Shown piece by piece: positions 44,279-53,500 of a DNA stretch of 64,000 nucleotides. Each line of letters starts with the position of its first letter. The first letter of the stretch is position 1. This DNA is from Opitutales bacterium (GTDB lineage: Bacteria; Verrucomicrobiota; Verrucomicrobiia; Opitutales; Seribacteraceae), in contig JAQWWZ010000001.1 of assembly GCA_029254745.1 (NCBI GenBank), positions 51,088 to 115,087 on the forward strand, written 5' to 3'. A model generated the notes under the pieces. It searched no databases, was not told where the DNA came from, and worked only from the letters and a program-made list of their open reading frames with translations. The translations under genes were made by a program, and so were the position numbers.

Positions 44279-45832
44279 ATGCAAAAATATGCTCTTCTTT
44301 CCGTAAGTGACAAATCTGGATTGGTCCCATTCGCCCAATCTTTGGTAGACCAGCATGGCTTTACCTTACTATCCACAGGGGGAACCGCTCAACTTCTTCG
44401 GAAGGAAGGTATTCCTGTTTCAGATGTAAGTGAGAGGACTGGGTTTCCAGAAATGATGGATGGACGGGTGAAGACTTTGCATCCCAATATTCACGGGGGC
44501 TTGCTTTGCCTGCGCGATAATGCAGAGCATGTGAGTGCCGCCCAATCTCATGGGATTGAATTGATTGATTTAGTGGTGGTGAACCTTTACCCCTTTGAAG
44601 ATACAATTGCCCGGTCAGAAGTAACTTTAGAAGAGGCGATTGAACAAATTGATATTGGAGGCCCATCTATGCTCCGAAGTGCCGCTAAAAACTATCGCGA
44701 TGTTACTGTGATATGTGATCCCAATGATTACGAGCGAGCACTAACTGCCCTAAGCCAAGGTGGAATTGATTTACAACAGGTACGATCTGAATTTGCTCAA
44801 AAAGTTTTCGCGAGAACCGCGAGCTATGACCAGTCAATTTCCGCATTTCTGAGGGAAAAACAGCAGGCCGAACCCGACCTTGATACTATTTCAGGCTTTC
44901 CAAAAGTCCTAGAAGTGGTTGCTCCAAAAGCAATGCCCTTGCGCTACGGAGAAAATCCTCACCAGCAAGCCGCTCTTTATGGTGGCTTTCTTGATCATTT
45001 CGAACAGCTTCAGGGAAAGGAATTGAGCTACAATAATATCCTGGATATTTCGTCCTCAGCTTTTTTAATCGGTGAGTTTGAAAAGCCAACTGTTGCCATT
45101 CTTAAGCACACGAACCCTTGTGGGGTTGCCAGTGCTGATAACTTAGTGGATGCGTGGGAGCATGCTTTTGCCACCGATCGTCAGGCTCCATTTGGAGGTA
45201 TTATCGTGGTCAATAATACATTGGATCTGGATCTTGCTGAAAAAATAGCGGAAATCTTCTGCGAAGTTATTATTGCACCCGGATTTACTGAACAAGCCAT
45301 TGATCTTTTTAAGCGAAAGAAAAATCTTCGCCTTCTGGTATCTAAAGCTGGATTTGGAGCCGAGACCTTACAGGAAATTAAAACGGTTCCAGGGGGCTAT
45401 TTGGCCCAAGACAGAGACCAGAAAAAAATAAACCCTAAGTCTTTTGAAGTGGTTACAGACAGGCAGCCAACAGATATGGAGTGGAGGTCAATGATCTTTG
45501 GTTGGCGGGTGGTACGACATGTGAAAAGCAATGCTATTGTCTATGCCGGGGATGAACGGACTCTTGGAGTAGGTGCGGGCCAGATGTCGCGTGTGGATAG
45601 TTCCCAAATTGCAGTGTGGAAGGCGGGTGAGTCAAAATTAAGTCTTGAAGGTGCCGCTGTTTGCTCCGATGCATTTTTCCCTTTTTCAGATGGCTTAATC
45701 GCTGCAGCAGATGCAGGTGCGACAGCCGCGATCCAGCCTGGCGGAAGTGTTCGTGATGAGGATGTGATTGCTGCTGCCAATGAAAGAGGCATGACCATGG
45801 TCTTTACCCACACTCGACATTTTAAGCACTAA
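44279..45832 (+). CDS. purH: Bifunctional AICAR formyltransferase / IMP cyclohydrolase
   Basis: A 517-residue enzyme for the last two steps of IMP synthesis. The N-terminal cyclohydrolase domain (about 1-145) has [27 protein letters not shown] and [14 protein letters not shown]. The C-terminal transformylase has [30 protein letters not shown] (with the catalytic Lys-His) and the closing [15 protein letters not shown] and FTHTRHFKH. Length is standard. ATG at 44279 directly opens the conserved part. Confidence 0.97.
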   Translation: MQKYALLSVSDKSGLVPFAQSLVDQHGFTLLSTGGTAQLLRKEGIPVSDVSERTGFPEMMDGRVKTLHPNIHGGLLCLRDNAEHVSAAQSHGIELIDLVVVNLYPFEDTIARSEVTLEEAIEQIDIGGPSMLRSAAKNYRDVTVICDPNDYERALTALSQGGIDLQQVRSEFAQKVFARTASYDQSISAFLREKQQAEPDLDTISGFPKVLEVVAPKAMPLRYGENPHQQAALYGGFLDHFEQLQGKELSYNNILDISSSAFLIGEFEKPTVAILKHTNPCGVASADNLVDAWEHAFATDRQAPFGGIIVVNNTLDLDLAEKIAEIFCEVIIAPGFTEQAIDLFKRKKNLRLLVSKAGFGAETLQEIKTVPGGYLAQDRDQKKINPKSFEVVTDRQPTDMEWRSMIFGWRVVRHVKSNAIVYAGDERTLGVGAGQMSRVDSSQIAVWKAGESKLSLEGAAVCSDAFFPFSDGLIAAADAGATAAIQPGGSVRDEDVIAAANERGMTMVFTHTRHFKH

Positions 45833-45879
45833 AGCCTTGGGAAGTCGGTGATTTCCAATTGTAAGATAACATTCAATAG

Positions 45880-46662
45880 ATGACCCAAGTTTTTTATTCT
45901 TCATTACTTACAATTGTTTGCTTTCTCTTCATGAGTTGCGGAACCGCGATGCTTTCTGATGAGCATCTTGCTAAACGATCAAAAAGCCAGTTCAAGGCGA
46001 TGAAGGATAATGAAAAAATTTCATCCAATGCTTCCCATCAGGCAATGATTGAGAGAGTTGGAAAAAGAATAACCGGAGTCGCTCAGGTTGATTTGCCTGG
46101 GACCGAGTGGGAGTTTGTGGTTTTTCAAAAAAATGAACCAAATGCTTTTGCCATGCCCGGCGGCAAGGTTGGCGTAAATAGCGGACTGATTGAACTGGCG
46201 GGGGGCAATGAAGATGAAGTGGCTGCCGTCATTGGACATGAGATCGCCCATGTCGCATTCAGACATAGCAATAAAAGGATGACCCAAGCCATGGGAATTG
46301 CCTTGGGTGGCGTGATTTTGAACACGGCGATGCGCGACAAAAGCTCTTCGGATCGTTTGCTTGCCAGCGGTGCATACGGAGCGGGGACAACTGTCGGCAT
46401 GGCTCTGCCTTTTAGTCGATCCCAAGAGCGAGAAGCCGACCATCGCGGTCTTTTTTATTCGGCTATGGCGGGCTATGATCCACGGGCTGCTGTTAGTTTT
46501 TGGAAAAAAATGCAGGGCAGGAAAAAGCGGAAAATGCCACAGTTTTTGTCTACCCATCCAAACCCAGGTAACCGGATCGAATTTCTTCAGTCAAATATGG
46601 ACCATGCTTATGTTCTTTATGTAAAAGCCAAAAACGCTCGGGGAGAATCCCCAAACCCATGA
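45880..46662 (+). CDS. M48 metallopeptidase lipoprotein
   Basis: A 260-residue zinc protease of the M48 family, of the LoiP/BepA-type. A lipobox (LFMSCG, Cys20) marks it as a membrane-anchored lipoprotein. The zinc site is HEIAH (120-124) in VIGHEIAHVAFRHSNKR. The third ligand, Glu, lies in READHRG. NAFAMPGGKVGVNSGLI is the usual strand before it. Such proteases help in outer-membrane protein quality control. It overlaps the following M20 peptidase gene by 4 bases (ATGA), suggesting coupling. Confidence 0.92.
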   Translation: MTQVFYSSLLTIVCFLFMSCGTAMLSDEHLAKRSKSQFKAMKDNEKISSNASHQAMIERVGKRITGVAQVDLPGTEWEFVVFQKNEPNAFAMPGGKVGVNSGLIELAGGNEDEVAAVIGHEIAHVAFRHSNKRMTQAMGIALGGVILNTAMRDKSSSDRLLASGAYGAGTTVGMALPFSRSQEREADHRGLFYSAMAGYDPRAAVSFWKKMQGRKKRKMPQFLSTHPNPGNRIEFLQSNMDHAYVLYVKAKNARGESPNP

Positions 46663-48035
46663 ATTCAATTTTAGAAAACCCACAGCAAGCTTTATCCAAT
46701 TATGTTTCGTTTCCCAGTGTCTCTGCAGATTCCAATTATGCTGAGGGAATCGTCGGCGCTCGCGACTTTGCCTGTGCTCGGCTTCGTGAACTAGGCTTTG
46801 ATGTCAACCTGGTGGATACTCCCATTAATCCCATTATTTTAGCTACTCGAGGTGACCCATCTTGGCCAAAACTGGTTATTTACGGTCACTACGATGTGCA
46901 ACCGCCAGACCCTTTGAATTTATGGACCAGCAAGCCATTCGAAGCGGAGGAAAGAAATGGGAGGCTTTACGGTCGGGGTGCTGCGGACAACAAAGGACCA
47001 CAGATCGTGCACATGGTGGCCTTACATCGTGCTTTAAAGAAAAACCCAAATCTCCGCCTTCATATCACTTATTTAATCGAGGGTGAGGAAGAAATTGGGA
47101 GCCCGAGTTTTCGAGGTTTTTTGGAAGGACATAAAGAAAGTTTGGCAGGAGATTTGTTGTTGGTTTCGGATACGGGCAGCCCAGGCCCTAAGCAATTGGC
47201 TGTGACCACCGGTTTACGAGGCTTAACTGCCCTTGAAGTTCGGGTTTTTGGACCCAAGCAGGATTTGCACTCCGGAGTTCATGGTGGAGCCTTACTTAAC
47301 CCATTACAGGCACTGATGAGAATTTGCTCTCGTATGCATGATGAGCAGGGAAAGGTACAGGTTCCCGGGTTTTACGACGCAGTTATGCACCCGGAGGATT
47401 GGGAACGCGAAGAACTTTCTAAACTGCCCATTTCGGAAAATGACTATGCCGAGTTTTTGGGAATAAAAGATTTCTTTGCTCCTCCCGGTTACAGTCCACT
47501 TGAAGCCATCCGTTTTTGCCCAACCCTTGAATTTAATGGCATTGGTGGTGGGTATCAGGGTGAAGGATCTAAGACCGTTATTCCGGCGGAAGCATTTGTG
47601 AAAATTACTTGTCGTTTAGTGCCCGACCAAAATGAGAGTGATATCGCTGAGAAAGTGCGTCATTTTATAAAAGCAGCTTGCCCATCTTCGGTTCGTGTGG
47701 AGGTTGATCTAAAGGGTGGGGGGAACCCTTATGTTGTCATTCCCCCCAGTAAACCCGGTTCTTCCGGAAAGGAGTCAGATTTAATGAAGAAAGCATTTCC
47801 TCTCGTCGAAAATTGCGTAGAGTCATCGTTTGGAAGCACACCTTTGTATTTGAGAGAGGGTGGTAGTATTCCCATCATTCGTGATCTAAAAGAGGTGGCT
47901 GGACTGGACGCTTTGATGCTAGGTCTCTTTACTAATGAAGATAACTTACATGCTCCAGATGAGAGTTTTCACCTTGGGATTTTTAACAAAGCAATTGATA
48001 CCTTTACAGGTTTTTTCGAAAAACTTGCCAACTAA
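46659..48035 (+). CDS. M20-family dipeptidase
   Basis: A 458-residue cytosolic M20 metallopeptidase (dipeptidase/carboxypeptidase group). The first zinc ligands are in VIYGHYDVQPPDPLNLW, with the bridging Asp in GRGAADNKGP. The catalytic Glu is in IEGEEEIGSPSF, and another Asp in LLVSDTGSP. The C-terminal His region is NLHAPDESF. A dimerisation insert lies between. It shares an ATGA overlap with the M48 gene, so a periplasmic protease and a cytosolic dipeptidase are made together. A hairpin directly after the stop ends the unit. Confidence 0.93.
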   Translation: MNSILENPQQALSNYVSFPSVSADSNYAEGIVGARDFACARLRELGFDVNLVDTPINPIILATRGDPSWPKLVIYGHYDVQPPDPLNLWTSKPFEAEERNGRLYGRGAADNKGPQIVHMVALHRALKKNPNLRLHITYLIEGEEEIGSPSFRGFLEGHKESLAGDLLLVSDTGSPGPKQLAVTTGLRGLTALEVRVFGPKQDLHSGVHGGALLNPLQALMRICSRMHDEQGKVQVPGFYDAVMHPEDWEREELSKLPISENDYAEFLGIKDFFAPPGYSPLEAIRFCPTLEFNGIGGGYQGEGSKTVIPAEAFVKITCRLVPDQNESDIAEKVRHFIKAACPSSVRVEVDLKGGGNPYVVIPPSKPGSSGKESDLMKKAFPLVENCVESSFGSTPLYLREGGSIPIIRDLKEVAGLDALMLGLFTNEDNLHAPDESFHLGIFNKAIDTFTGFFEKLAN

Positions 48036-48063
48036 CCCTGAATCCACCGGTTAGTTCAGGGTT
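48034..48063. terminator. Hairpin between convergent genes
   Basis: A perfect inverted repeat with 9-base arms, AACCCTGAA (48034-48042) and TTCAGGGTT (48055-48063), and a 12-base loop. It starts inside the stop codon of the M20 peptidase gene and ends 5 bases before the stop of the convergent Pal-like gene. It can serve both strands. No long T-run follows. Confidence 0.75.
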
Positions 48064-48067
48064 GAAT

Positions 48068-48682
48068 TTAGGAGTCACCCTTGGTGACCACAAACGAAGC
48101 TCTTCTATCTAGTTTTGCCTGAGTTCCATCTGCATCGGGAATGGCTGATTCATCTCCAATGGAAACCGTTTCAATTCTCCGGATGTCTGCCCCGAGTTCA
48201 ACGAGGTATTCTTTTACAGAATTAGCTCTTCTTTCGCCCAATGCCTTATTGTAAGCCGGTGTACCTTTCCAGTCACAATATCCTTCTATAAGAATGCGAG
48301 CTTCTGGGTTGGAGATAATAAATTCAGCGATCTCAACTAGTTTCGTTCTTTCATCAGCTACAATATTGTACTGATCAAAACCAAAGAAAACTGCATCAAA
48401 AGGTCGAATTACGTTTAACGGGTCGCTAAAAGCTTCCAAAGCAGGATCCCGAGGGGATAGGGGATCATCAAAACCAAGTTGGTTGGAATCGAGCACCGAT
48501 CCAGCAGGCGAAAAATCATTATCTGCAATGTTGGAATCACGGCTTGGATCAGTAAATCCTGAAGTATCTACTTCTTCTACTCCTCGGTTAAGGGTACTTT
48601 CTGGGGCTGCTTTCTTTGAGCAGGATGATATTACAGATAGTCCTAGTAAAGTAGATACAAGGCTGGCGGAAAATTTAGGCAT
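48068..48682 (-). CDS. Pal-like OmpA-domain lipoprotein (second copy)
   Basis: A 204-residue lipoprotein. The signal peptide ends in a lipobox (VISSC, Cys21). A flexible Asp/Ser-rich linker (about 25-85) leads to an OmpA/Pal peptidoglycan-binding domain: VFFGFDQYNIVADERTKL, ILIEGYCDWKGTPAYN and LGERRANSVKEYL. The domain fixes the outer membrane to the cell wall. It is a close paralogue of the gene 2 bases upstream, sharing the phrases FDQY and YCDWKGTPAYNK in equal positions. The duplication is tandem. The peptidoglycan-contact Asp and Arg (RR in the last helix) are present. Confidence 0.9.
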   Translation of the reverse strand: MPKFSASLVSTLLGLSVISSCSKKAAPESTLNRGVEEVDTSGFTDPSRDSNIADNDFSPAGSVLDSNQLGFDDPLSPRDPALEAFSDPLNVIRPFDAVFFGFDQYNIVADERTKLVEIAEFIISNPEARILIEGYCDWKGTPAYNKALGERRANSVKEYLVELGADIRRIETVSIGDESAIPDADGTQAKLDRRASFVVTKGDS

Positions 48683-48684
48683 CT

Positions 48685-49293
48685 TTAGGAATCCCTTAGG
48701 ACAAGAAACTGGGCTTTCCTTTCCAATCCTGCAGCACTCGGATCGGCGTTAGGAGTGGATTGTTCATCGCCAACGGAGAATATATCTATACGATTTCCAT
48801 CGATCCCCAAGTCAACAAGGTAGTCTTTTACACTGGATGCTCTTCGGTCGCCAAGTGATTTATTGTAAGCAGGAGTTCCTTTCCAGTCGCAGAAGCCTTC
48901 CACGAGAATGCGGGCGTCAAGATTTGATTCTAAGAAAGAAGCAATATCTTGAAGTTTGATCCTTTCATCGGATCCAATACCATATTGGTCGAAGCCAAAA
49001 TAAATGGGCTCAAAAGGAGATTCTGCATTGGCTAAGGCGTCTGGGTCAGACCAGACCGAGTCCTGTGGTAGTAATTCTCCCGATCCATTCAACCCGGAAA
49101 TGGTTGCACCAACGGGGGAGAGTTCGTCTTCTCCGCTTTCCAAATTATCATTGTCAACTGATCCGATGAAAGAACCTCGGTCAGTTCCCTTAATGAGTGC
49201 AGTATCTTCTGGTGAAGGTCCTGTATTTTTTGAGCAACCCGAATAAGCGACTGCCAACACAATCACACCTGTTTTCCACAACCAATTATTCAT
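48685..49293 (-). CDS. Pal-like OmpA-domain lipoprotein (first copy)
   Basis: A 202-residue lipoprotein that is the upstream member of the tandem pair. The signal peptide with lipobox (AYSGC, Cys20) is followed by an acidic linker (about 25-95) and an OmpA-like domain: IYFGFDQYGIGSDERIKL, ILVEGFCDWKGTPAYN and LGDRRASSVKDYL. The family role is to link outer membrane and peptidoglycan, with TolB as the partner of Pal. A TolB-like gene exists at 2.8 kb. The short gap to the second copy indicates one transcript. The linkers of the two copies differ much more than the domains. Confidence 0.9.
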   Translation of the reverse strand: MNNWLWKTGVIVLAVAYSGCSKNTGPSPEDTALIKGTDRGSFIGSVDNDNLESGEDELSPVGATISGLNGSGELLPQDSVWSDPDALANAESPFEPIYFGFDQYGIGSDERIKLQDIASFLESNLDARILVEGFCDWKGTPAYNKSLGDRRASSVKDYLVDLGIDGNRIDIFSVGDEQSTPNADPSAAGLERKAQFLVLRDS

Positions 49294-49397
49294 AACTATT
49301 TTCCCGCTTTTAATTTTTAAAGATCAAATTCCCATATTTGATCATCAATACACGATTTTTCTTGCACGCAGGGTTGGGTTCGTCAATGGGAAAATAA

Positions 49398-50216
49398 TTG
49401 AAAGACACAAAATACTTCTTAGTGGATAATGGATCCCTTAATCCGGAGGCAACGATCAACCTTCGAAATATAGCCAAGGCTTTGGAATTAAAGACCGATT
49501 TACCTATCCGACCAGTGGGACTCATGCATTCCCATAAAGTCGATAGTCAAAAACTTGGAGGTGCGCGGGCGGAGACTATGGATTTCCTTTTTCAATCGGA
49601 TGAACCTATGGATTGGGAAGATGTGGTGATGATCCCCTTGTTTTTTGGTCCTAGCCTTGCAATTACCGACTGGCTTCCCAAAAAATTACAAGCGTGGCAA
49701 GCAAAAGACTCTTCTCGATCTTTTCGTATTCTGGAATGCTTGCACCGACCAGGTGATGATCGAATTGCCCGTGCTCTTGTTGAGCGTATATCGGAAACTA
49801 TTGTAGCCAAAAACTTCAAGAAGCCTTTGGTTGCCCTTGTGGATCATGGAACTCCTCTCCGGTCAGTTAATCAAATTAGGGAGGAAATCGGGCAACAAGT
49901 GAAAATCTTACTTTCGGATCGGGTGAAAGCTTTTTCAACATGCTCGATGGAAAGGCGTGATGGACCTGAGTATGATTTTAATAATCCGCTTTTAGAGAGT
50001 GTTCTCAATGATTGGTCTGTTCGGGATGCGGAGGACATTGTGGTCGCTCAACTTTTCTTATCCCCTGGTCGCCATGCAGGAAAAGGTGGGGATCTGGAAG
50101 AAATTTGTTCCCCGTTTTCCAAATCTGTTGCCCGTACCGAGCTTTTGGGCCAACACCCATACATATTGGATATTTTGGTCCAGAGATTGAAGGACTGGGA
50201 AAAGGGGAAGCCCTAA
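49398..50216 (+). CDS. CbiX/sirohydrochlorin chelatase-like protein
   Basis: A 272-residue protein resembling the CbiX/SirB chelatase fold in two tandem halves. The first half has YFLVDNGSLNPEATINLRNIA, ALxxPxxPV-like PIRPVGLMHSH, and VVMIPLFFGPSLAIT. The second half has LVALVDHGTPLRSVNQIREEIG and VVAQLFLSPGRHAGKGGDLEEI. The GHG/DHGTP His and the later PGRHAG His match the metal-binding His pair of chelatases in the second half, while the first half has no such His at the start (VDNGS). No cobalamin or siroheme genes are near. The start is TTG. The function is likely metal insertion into a tetrapyrrole, but this is uncertain. Confidence 0.7.
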   Translation: MKDTKYFLVDNGSLNPEATINLRNIAKALELKTDLPIRPVGLMHSHKVDSQKLGGARAETMDFLFQSDEPMDWEDVVMIPLFFGPSLAITDWLPKKLQAWQAKDSSRSFRILECLHRPGDDRIARALVERISETIVAKNFKKPLVALVDHGTPLRSVNQIREEIGQQVKILLSDRVKAFSTCSMERRDGPEYDFNNPLLESVLNDWSVRDAEDIVVAQLFLSPGRHAGKGGDLEEICSPFSKSVARTELLGQHPYILDILVQRLKDWEKGKP

Positions 50217-50220
50217 TTTT

Positions 50221-51111
50221 TTATTGAAAACTGGTTAGCCAAATACCAACGATGAGTAGGCTCGCACCTAATCCCCTTCTCATTAAAGTGGAGGTAGATA
50301 GTGTGCTTTCAGTGAGCATCATTTTTTTCCCAAGCCAAGCAATTAATAGCACGGCCCACAATCCGCGACAGGCATAGAAAATATTTGCTTCCGTTGGCAC
50401 ATGGTACAGGCCAATGGCCATTGACATCAATATGGCTTGGCCTCCCATTGGCATTGCAGATGCCCACATCCACCGGTCTGCTTTTTTTCTGAACTGTAGA
50501 AAATTGCCTTCGGTATATGGAATCAGGAAAAGTGAAAAAAGGCCCACCGATCCAAAAATAAAAAAGAGAACATTAACCGGATCTGATTGATGAGTGAAGT
50601 AGGGGACCAAGGAATCGAGTAGCCCAAAAGTTGCCGCGGTTGCAAGAGCAAGGAAAAGTCCAGTCCATGAAAGAGTGGAGTTCTTTGAAGGCCAGCACAA
50701 TAAAGCGACTGCAAAGGCTGAAAGTCCGCATGCCACCCAAGTTTTCCAGGATACTTCTCCTTCTGATAATCCATGGAGTACGATAAAGGCTGCTACAAAA
50801 ATTGGTTTGGAGCCCATGATTGGGGTGATTAAACTGGCTTCTCCATTTTTTAAGGCTAGGAAGCAAAAAAACTGTCCCAAGAAAAAGAGGAGTCCGAGGC
50901 AAGCACCTGTAGGCATATCATGAAATTGAATGGTCTCCCGGGCAAGCAGAGGGTAGGGGAGAAAGCACATCGACATAAAAATATTGGAATATACCAAAGA
51001 ACGAATGGTTCCGGCACCGAGTTCTAAAGCTTTTTTGCAAAGAACGGCACTGCTTGCATAGAATAATCCAGCAGCAAGCGCGAGCAGTAGAGGTATATAT
51101 TCAGTTTCCAA
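50221..51111 (-). CDS. EamA/DMT-family transporter
   Basis: A 296-residue inner-membrane protein with about ten helices in two EamA halves (about 1-140 and 150-290). Typical DMT features are the N-terminal LALAAGLFYASSAVLCKKALE, SLVYSNIFM and the segment GMLVIFLG-like SLITPIMGSKPIFVAAFIV at the end of the first half. Members export metabolites or take up small compounds. The substrate cannot be told. It ends 4 bases beyond the stop of the convergent CbiX-like gene. Confidence 0.85.
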   Translation of the reverse strand: METEYIPLLLALAAGLFYASSAVLCKKALELGAGTIRSLVYSNIFMSMCFLPYPLLARETIQFHDMPTGACLGLLFFLGQFFCFLALKNGEASLITPIMGSKPIFVAAFIVLHGLSEGEVSWKTWVACGLSAFAVALLCWPSKNSTLSWTGLFLALATAATFGLLDSLVPYFTHQSDPVNVLFFIFGSVGLFSLFLIPYTEGNFLQFRKKADRWMWASAMPMGGQAILMSMAIGLYHVPTEANIFYACRGLWAVLLIAWLGKKMMLTESTLSTSTLMRRGLGASLLIVGIWLTSFQ

Positions 51112-51305
51112 TAAAAAAAGAAGTTTGCCGAAATGGTATCTCCAACAGTAAAAAAATCAGAACAAAACAGTAGACATTCTGCTTGTATACCTAATTTGCA
51201 TTAATCATTTTTCCAACTGCTTTATTTCAGGACTATGAAACTTTTCTTAAACCAAAAGGTTCTAATAGCTGGAAAACAAATGCTTTATCGATTTACATAG
51301 GCAAA

Positions 51306-52265
51306 ATGAATAAAAGTTTTATTTTTTGGAGCTTTCTTACTTTGTCGTTTCACTTTTCTTTAGTTGGGGTCGTAGATTTTGAAAAAGAAGTTTGGCCTAT
51401 CCTTCAAGACAAGTGTGTCGAGTGTCATCGTGCTCCCTATGAGCAGGCAGGGAGATTGAAGTACCCCAAAGCTGGACTCAGGTTGGATGGTGCTGCTCAG
51501 ATTATGCATGGTAGTGATGATGGGGCTGTGATCTCTGTGGATCACCCGAGCCAGAGCTCCTTGTACACCCGCGTAATTTTGCCTTTCGATGACGACGATC
51601 ATATGCCCCCTAAAGGAGAACCTCTAACCCCAGGGCAACAAGAGACCTTTCGTAAATGGATTGCCCAAGGCGTTGACTTTGGTTCATGGGTAGGAGCAAC
51701 AGATGGACTGAATAAATTATCCAAAAGAGATCTGGAGCAAGAGAAATACACGCCCAAGCATATTACCTTTTATCAAGATTTAGCTCTGGGGATTGAGGCA
51801 CTGCCAGAGGCATTTGTTGATCGCATGGAGGAAGCCACCAGCCTGCTTATTCGTCCTATTGGCATCGGCAGTCCCTTATTGGAAGTTCGGATTGTTTCGT
51901 CGGGCACAAAATGTAATACCCAGACCTTGAAAAAATTGGCACCTCTAAGCGAGCATTTGGTGAAACTTGATTTACGTGGGGCTGATTTGTCAAACGAGGG
52001 CTGTTCCATTCTCGCAGGATTTAGCCAAGTGACCCACCTCAATCTACGTAAAAGTACGGTGACAGATGAGGGAGTAAAAATTTTGGCGGTTATGAGTAAT
52101 CTCATGAGCTTAAATCTTTCGAGTACTCAAGTTACAGATTATGGCGTCGGTGCTCTCGTACGCTTCGAAAAGTTGAAGAGCCTACACCTTTGGGGGTGTC
52201 AGATTTCTCAGGACAGGCTACAGTTTTTAAAAAATCGATTAGAGACCGTAACCATTACACCATAA
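51306..52265 (+). CDS. Planctomycetes-type cytochrome c domain plus leucine-rich repeats, secreted
   Basis: A 319-residue secreted protein with a signal peptide (about 1-22). The PSCyt1 domain follows, with FEKEVWPILQDKC and the heme site CVECH (37-41), then AGLRLDGAAQI and DHMPPKGEPLTPGQQETFRKWIAQG, where the Met ligand would be in HMPP. The C-terminal half (about 190-305) has about five leucine-rich repeats: LVKLDLRGADLSNEGC, VTHLNLRKSTVTDEG, LMSLNLSSTQVTDYG, LKSLHLWGCQIS. Most PSCyt1 proteins also carry DUF1549/1553 or large extensions; this one is short. It probably acts in extracytoplasmic electron transfer or polymer breakdown. Confidence 0.87.
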   Translation: MNKSFIFWSFLTLSFHFSLVGVVDFEKEVWPILQDKCVECHRAPYEQAGRLKYPKAGLRLDGAAQIMHGSDDGAVISVDHPSQSSLYTRVILPFDDDDHMPPKGEPLTPGQQETFRKWIAQGVDFGSWVGATDGLNKLSKRDLEQEKYTPKHITFYQDLALGIEALPEAFVDRMEEATSLLIRPIGIGSPLLEVRIVSSGTKCNTQTLKKLAPLSEHLVKLDLRGADLSNEGCSILAGFSQVTHLNLRKSTVTDEGVKILAVMSNLMSLNLSSTQVTDYGVGALVRFEKLKSLHLWGCQISQDRLQFLKNRLETVTITP

Positions 52266-52283
52266 GGTCGATCCTTCCGTTTG

Positions 52284-53480
52284 TTAATTACTTAGTTTCC
52301 AAAGTTTATTATCGGAGCGAACAAGGATGGCATTTTGGGTGATCGCGGGAGAGCAAAGTATGGTTGCATCCAGATCAACGGTGTGGACGACCTCAGGTTT
52401 TTCGGCGTGGAGGTTAACCACTTGTCCAAGCCCATTTTCACTAAAAACATAGAGATATCCTTTCGCGATTAACGGGGAGCTGCTAATCGGCCCTTTAAGG
52501 CGCAGCCTCCACTTAATTTCCCCCGTCTTAACCGATGCACAGCTTAATACATTCGCATTATTGATGACATAGAGGGAACCACGATGACAGGAGGGGCTTC
52601 CCGTGCCAGGCTTTAATTTGTTGTCCTCCCAAATTTGGCGAAAGTTTTGGAGTTTATCATCAAGCTGAAGAGCGGTGATCCCATTTGATGGAATTAAGAT
52701 AATTCCTTGTTCTGCCCACGCACTTGAAGGAATAGTTGAGGCTCCCTCCTGATAATCCCAAACGGTTTCTCCAGTCTTGGGTTCTATGGCGGTCATTCCT
52801 TCTTTGGACTGTAAGCCTACCAGAGCCTGTCCCTTTTTTGCCATAACTACGGGAGATGTCCAATTGGCACTTTTGGGGCGTTGTTTTTTCCATATGGTCG
52901 TACCGTTTGTAACATCCAAGCCGAAGGTAAAAGAGTCCGCATCATTTTCAACTTGGGCAATGGCTACCCCGTTTACAACCACAGGAGAAGAGGACATACC
53001 CAGACCATTGGCAATATTTGGATGGTCAAAAGTAAGGCCCCGGGTCCACTTTAAGTTCCCCGCGAGATCGAGGCAAAAAATATCATTCGATGAGAATTGA
53101 GCAATTATAACCTTCCTATTACTCGCCAGAGTGGAAGCAGCCACACATGTTTTTTTGTGACAAACCGTTCGCCCTGTAGCCTTAAAAGTTCTCTGCCATT
53201 GCTGGAGTCCATCGGTTGAAGAGTAAGCCAGAATGAGCAGGTTTTCTTGGTATGGTCCACTTGAAGCGGATAGATAGACGGTATCACCTATGACAATCGG
53301 GCTCGATAAACCTCTGCCCGGAATATCTTGAGCCCAACTCTTTTCTCCCTTGATTTTAAGCTTTACCGGTATGGATAGGTCTGATGACCCATTTCCCGCA
53401 CTGCCTCGAAAGGATAACCAATCTGCCTGAGCAGACAAGAGGGAGAGGGAAATAAAAAGTAGATTACATATGATTTTCAT
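52284..53480 (-). CDS. Secreted PQQ-like beta-propeller protein
   Basis: A 398-residue protein with a signal peptide (ends about residue 19, SLLSAQA) and a seven- to eight-bladed PQQ-like propeller. Repeats are seen as SSPIVIGDTVYLSASSGPY, GTTIWKKQRPKSANWTSPVV, IEPKTGETVWDYQEGAS, VKTGEIKWRLRLKGPISSSPLI and YLYVFSENG. These propellers often scaffold outer-membrane assembly or bind polymers rather than PQQ itself; the catalytic residues of dehydrogenases are not evident. It is 20 bases from the HEAT-repeat gene upstream on the same strand, and the two likely form a unit. Confidence 0.85.
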   Translation of the reverse strand: MKIICNLLFISLSLLSAQADWLSFRGSAGNGSSDLSIPVKLKIKGEKSWAQDIPGRGLSSPIVIGDTVYLSASSGPYQENLLILAYSSTDGLQQWQRTFKATGRTVCHKKTCVAASTLASNRKVIIAQFSSNDIFCLDLAGNLKWTRGLTFDHPNIANGLGMSSSPVVVNGVAIAQVENDADSFTFGLDVTNGTTIWKKQRPKSANWTSPVVMAKKGQALVGLQSKEGMTAIEPKTGETVWDYQEGASTIPSSAWAEQGIILIPSNGITALQLDDKLQNFRQIWEDNKLKPGTGSPSCHRGSLYVINNANVLSCASVKTGEIKWRLRLKGPISSSPLIAKGYLYVFSENGLGQVVNLHAEKPEVVHTVDLDATILCSPAITQNAILVRSDNKLWKLSN

Positions 53481-53500
53481 GATCCTCTATATTAATCTAT

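Noticed and set aside
44279..45832. Possible riboswitch upstream of purH
   Set aside because: The 117-base spacer shows no purine or THF riboswitch-like core by eye.
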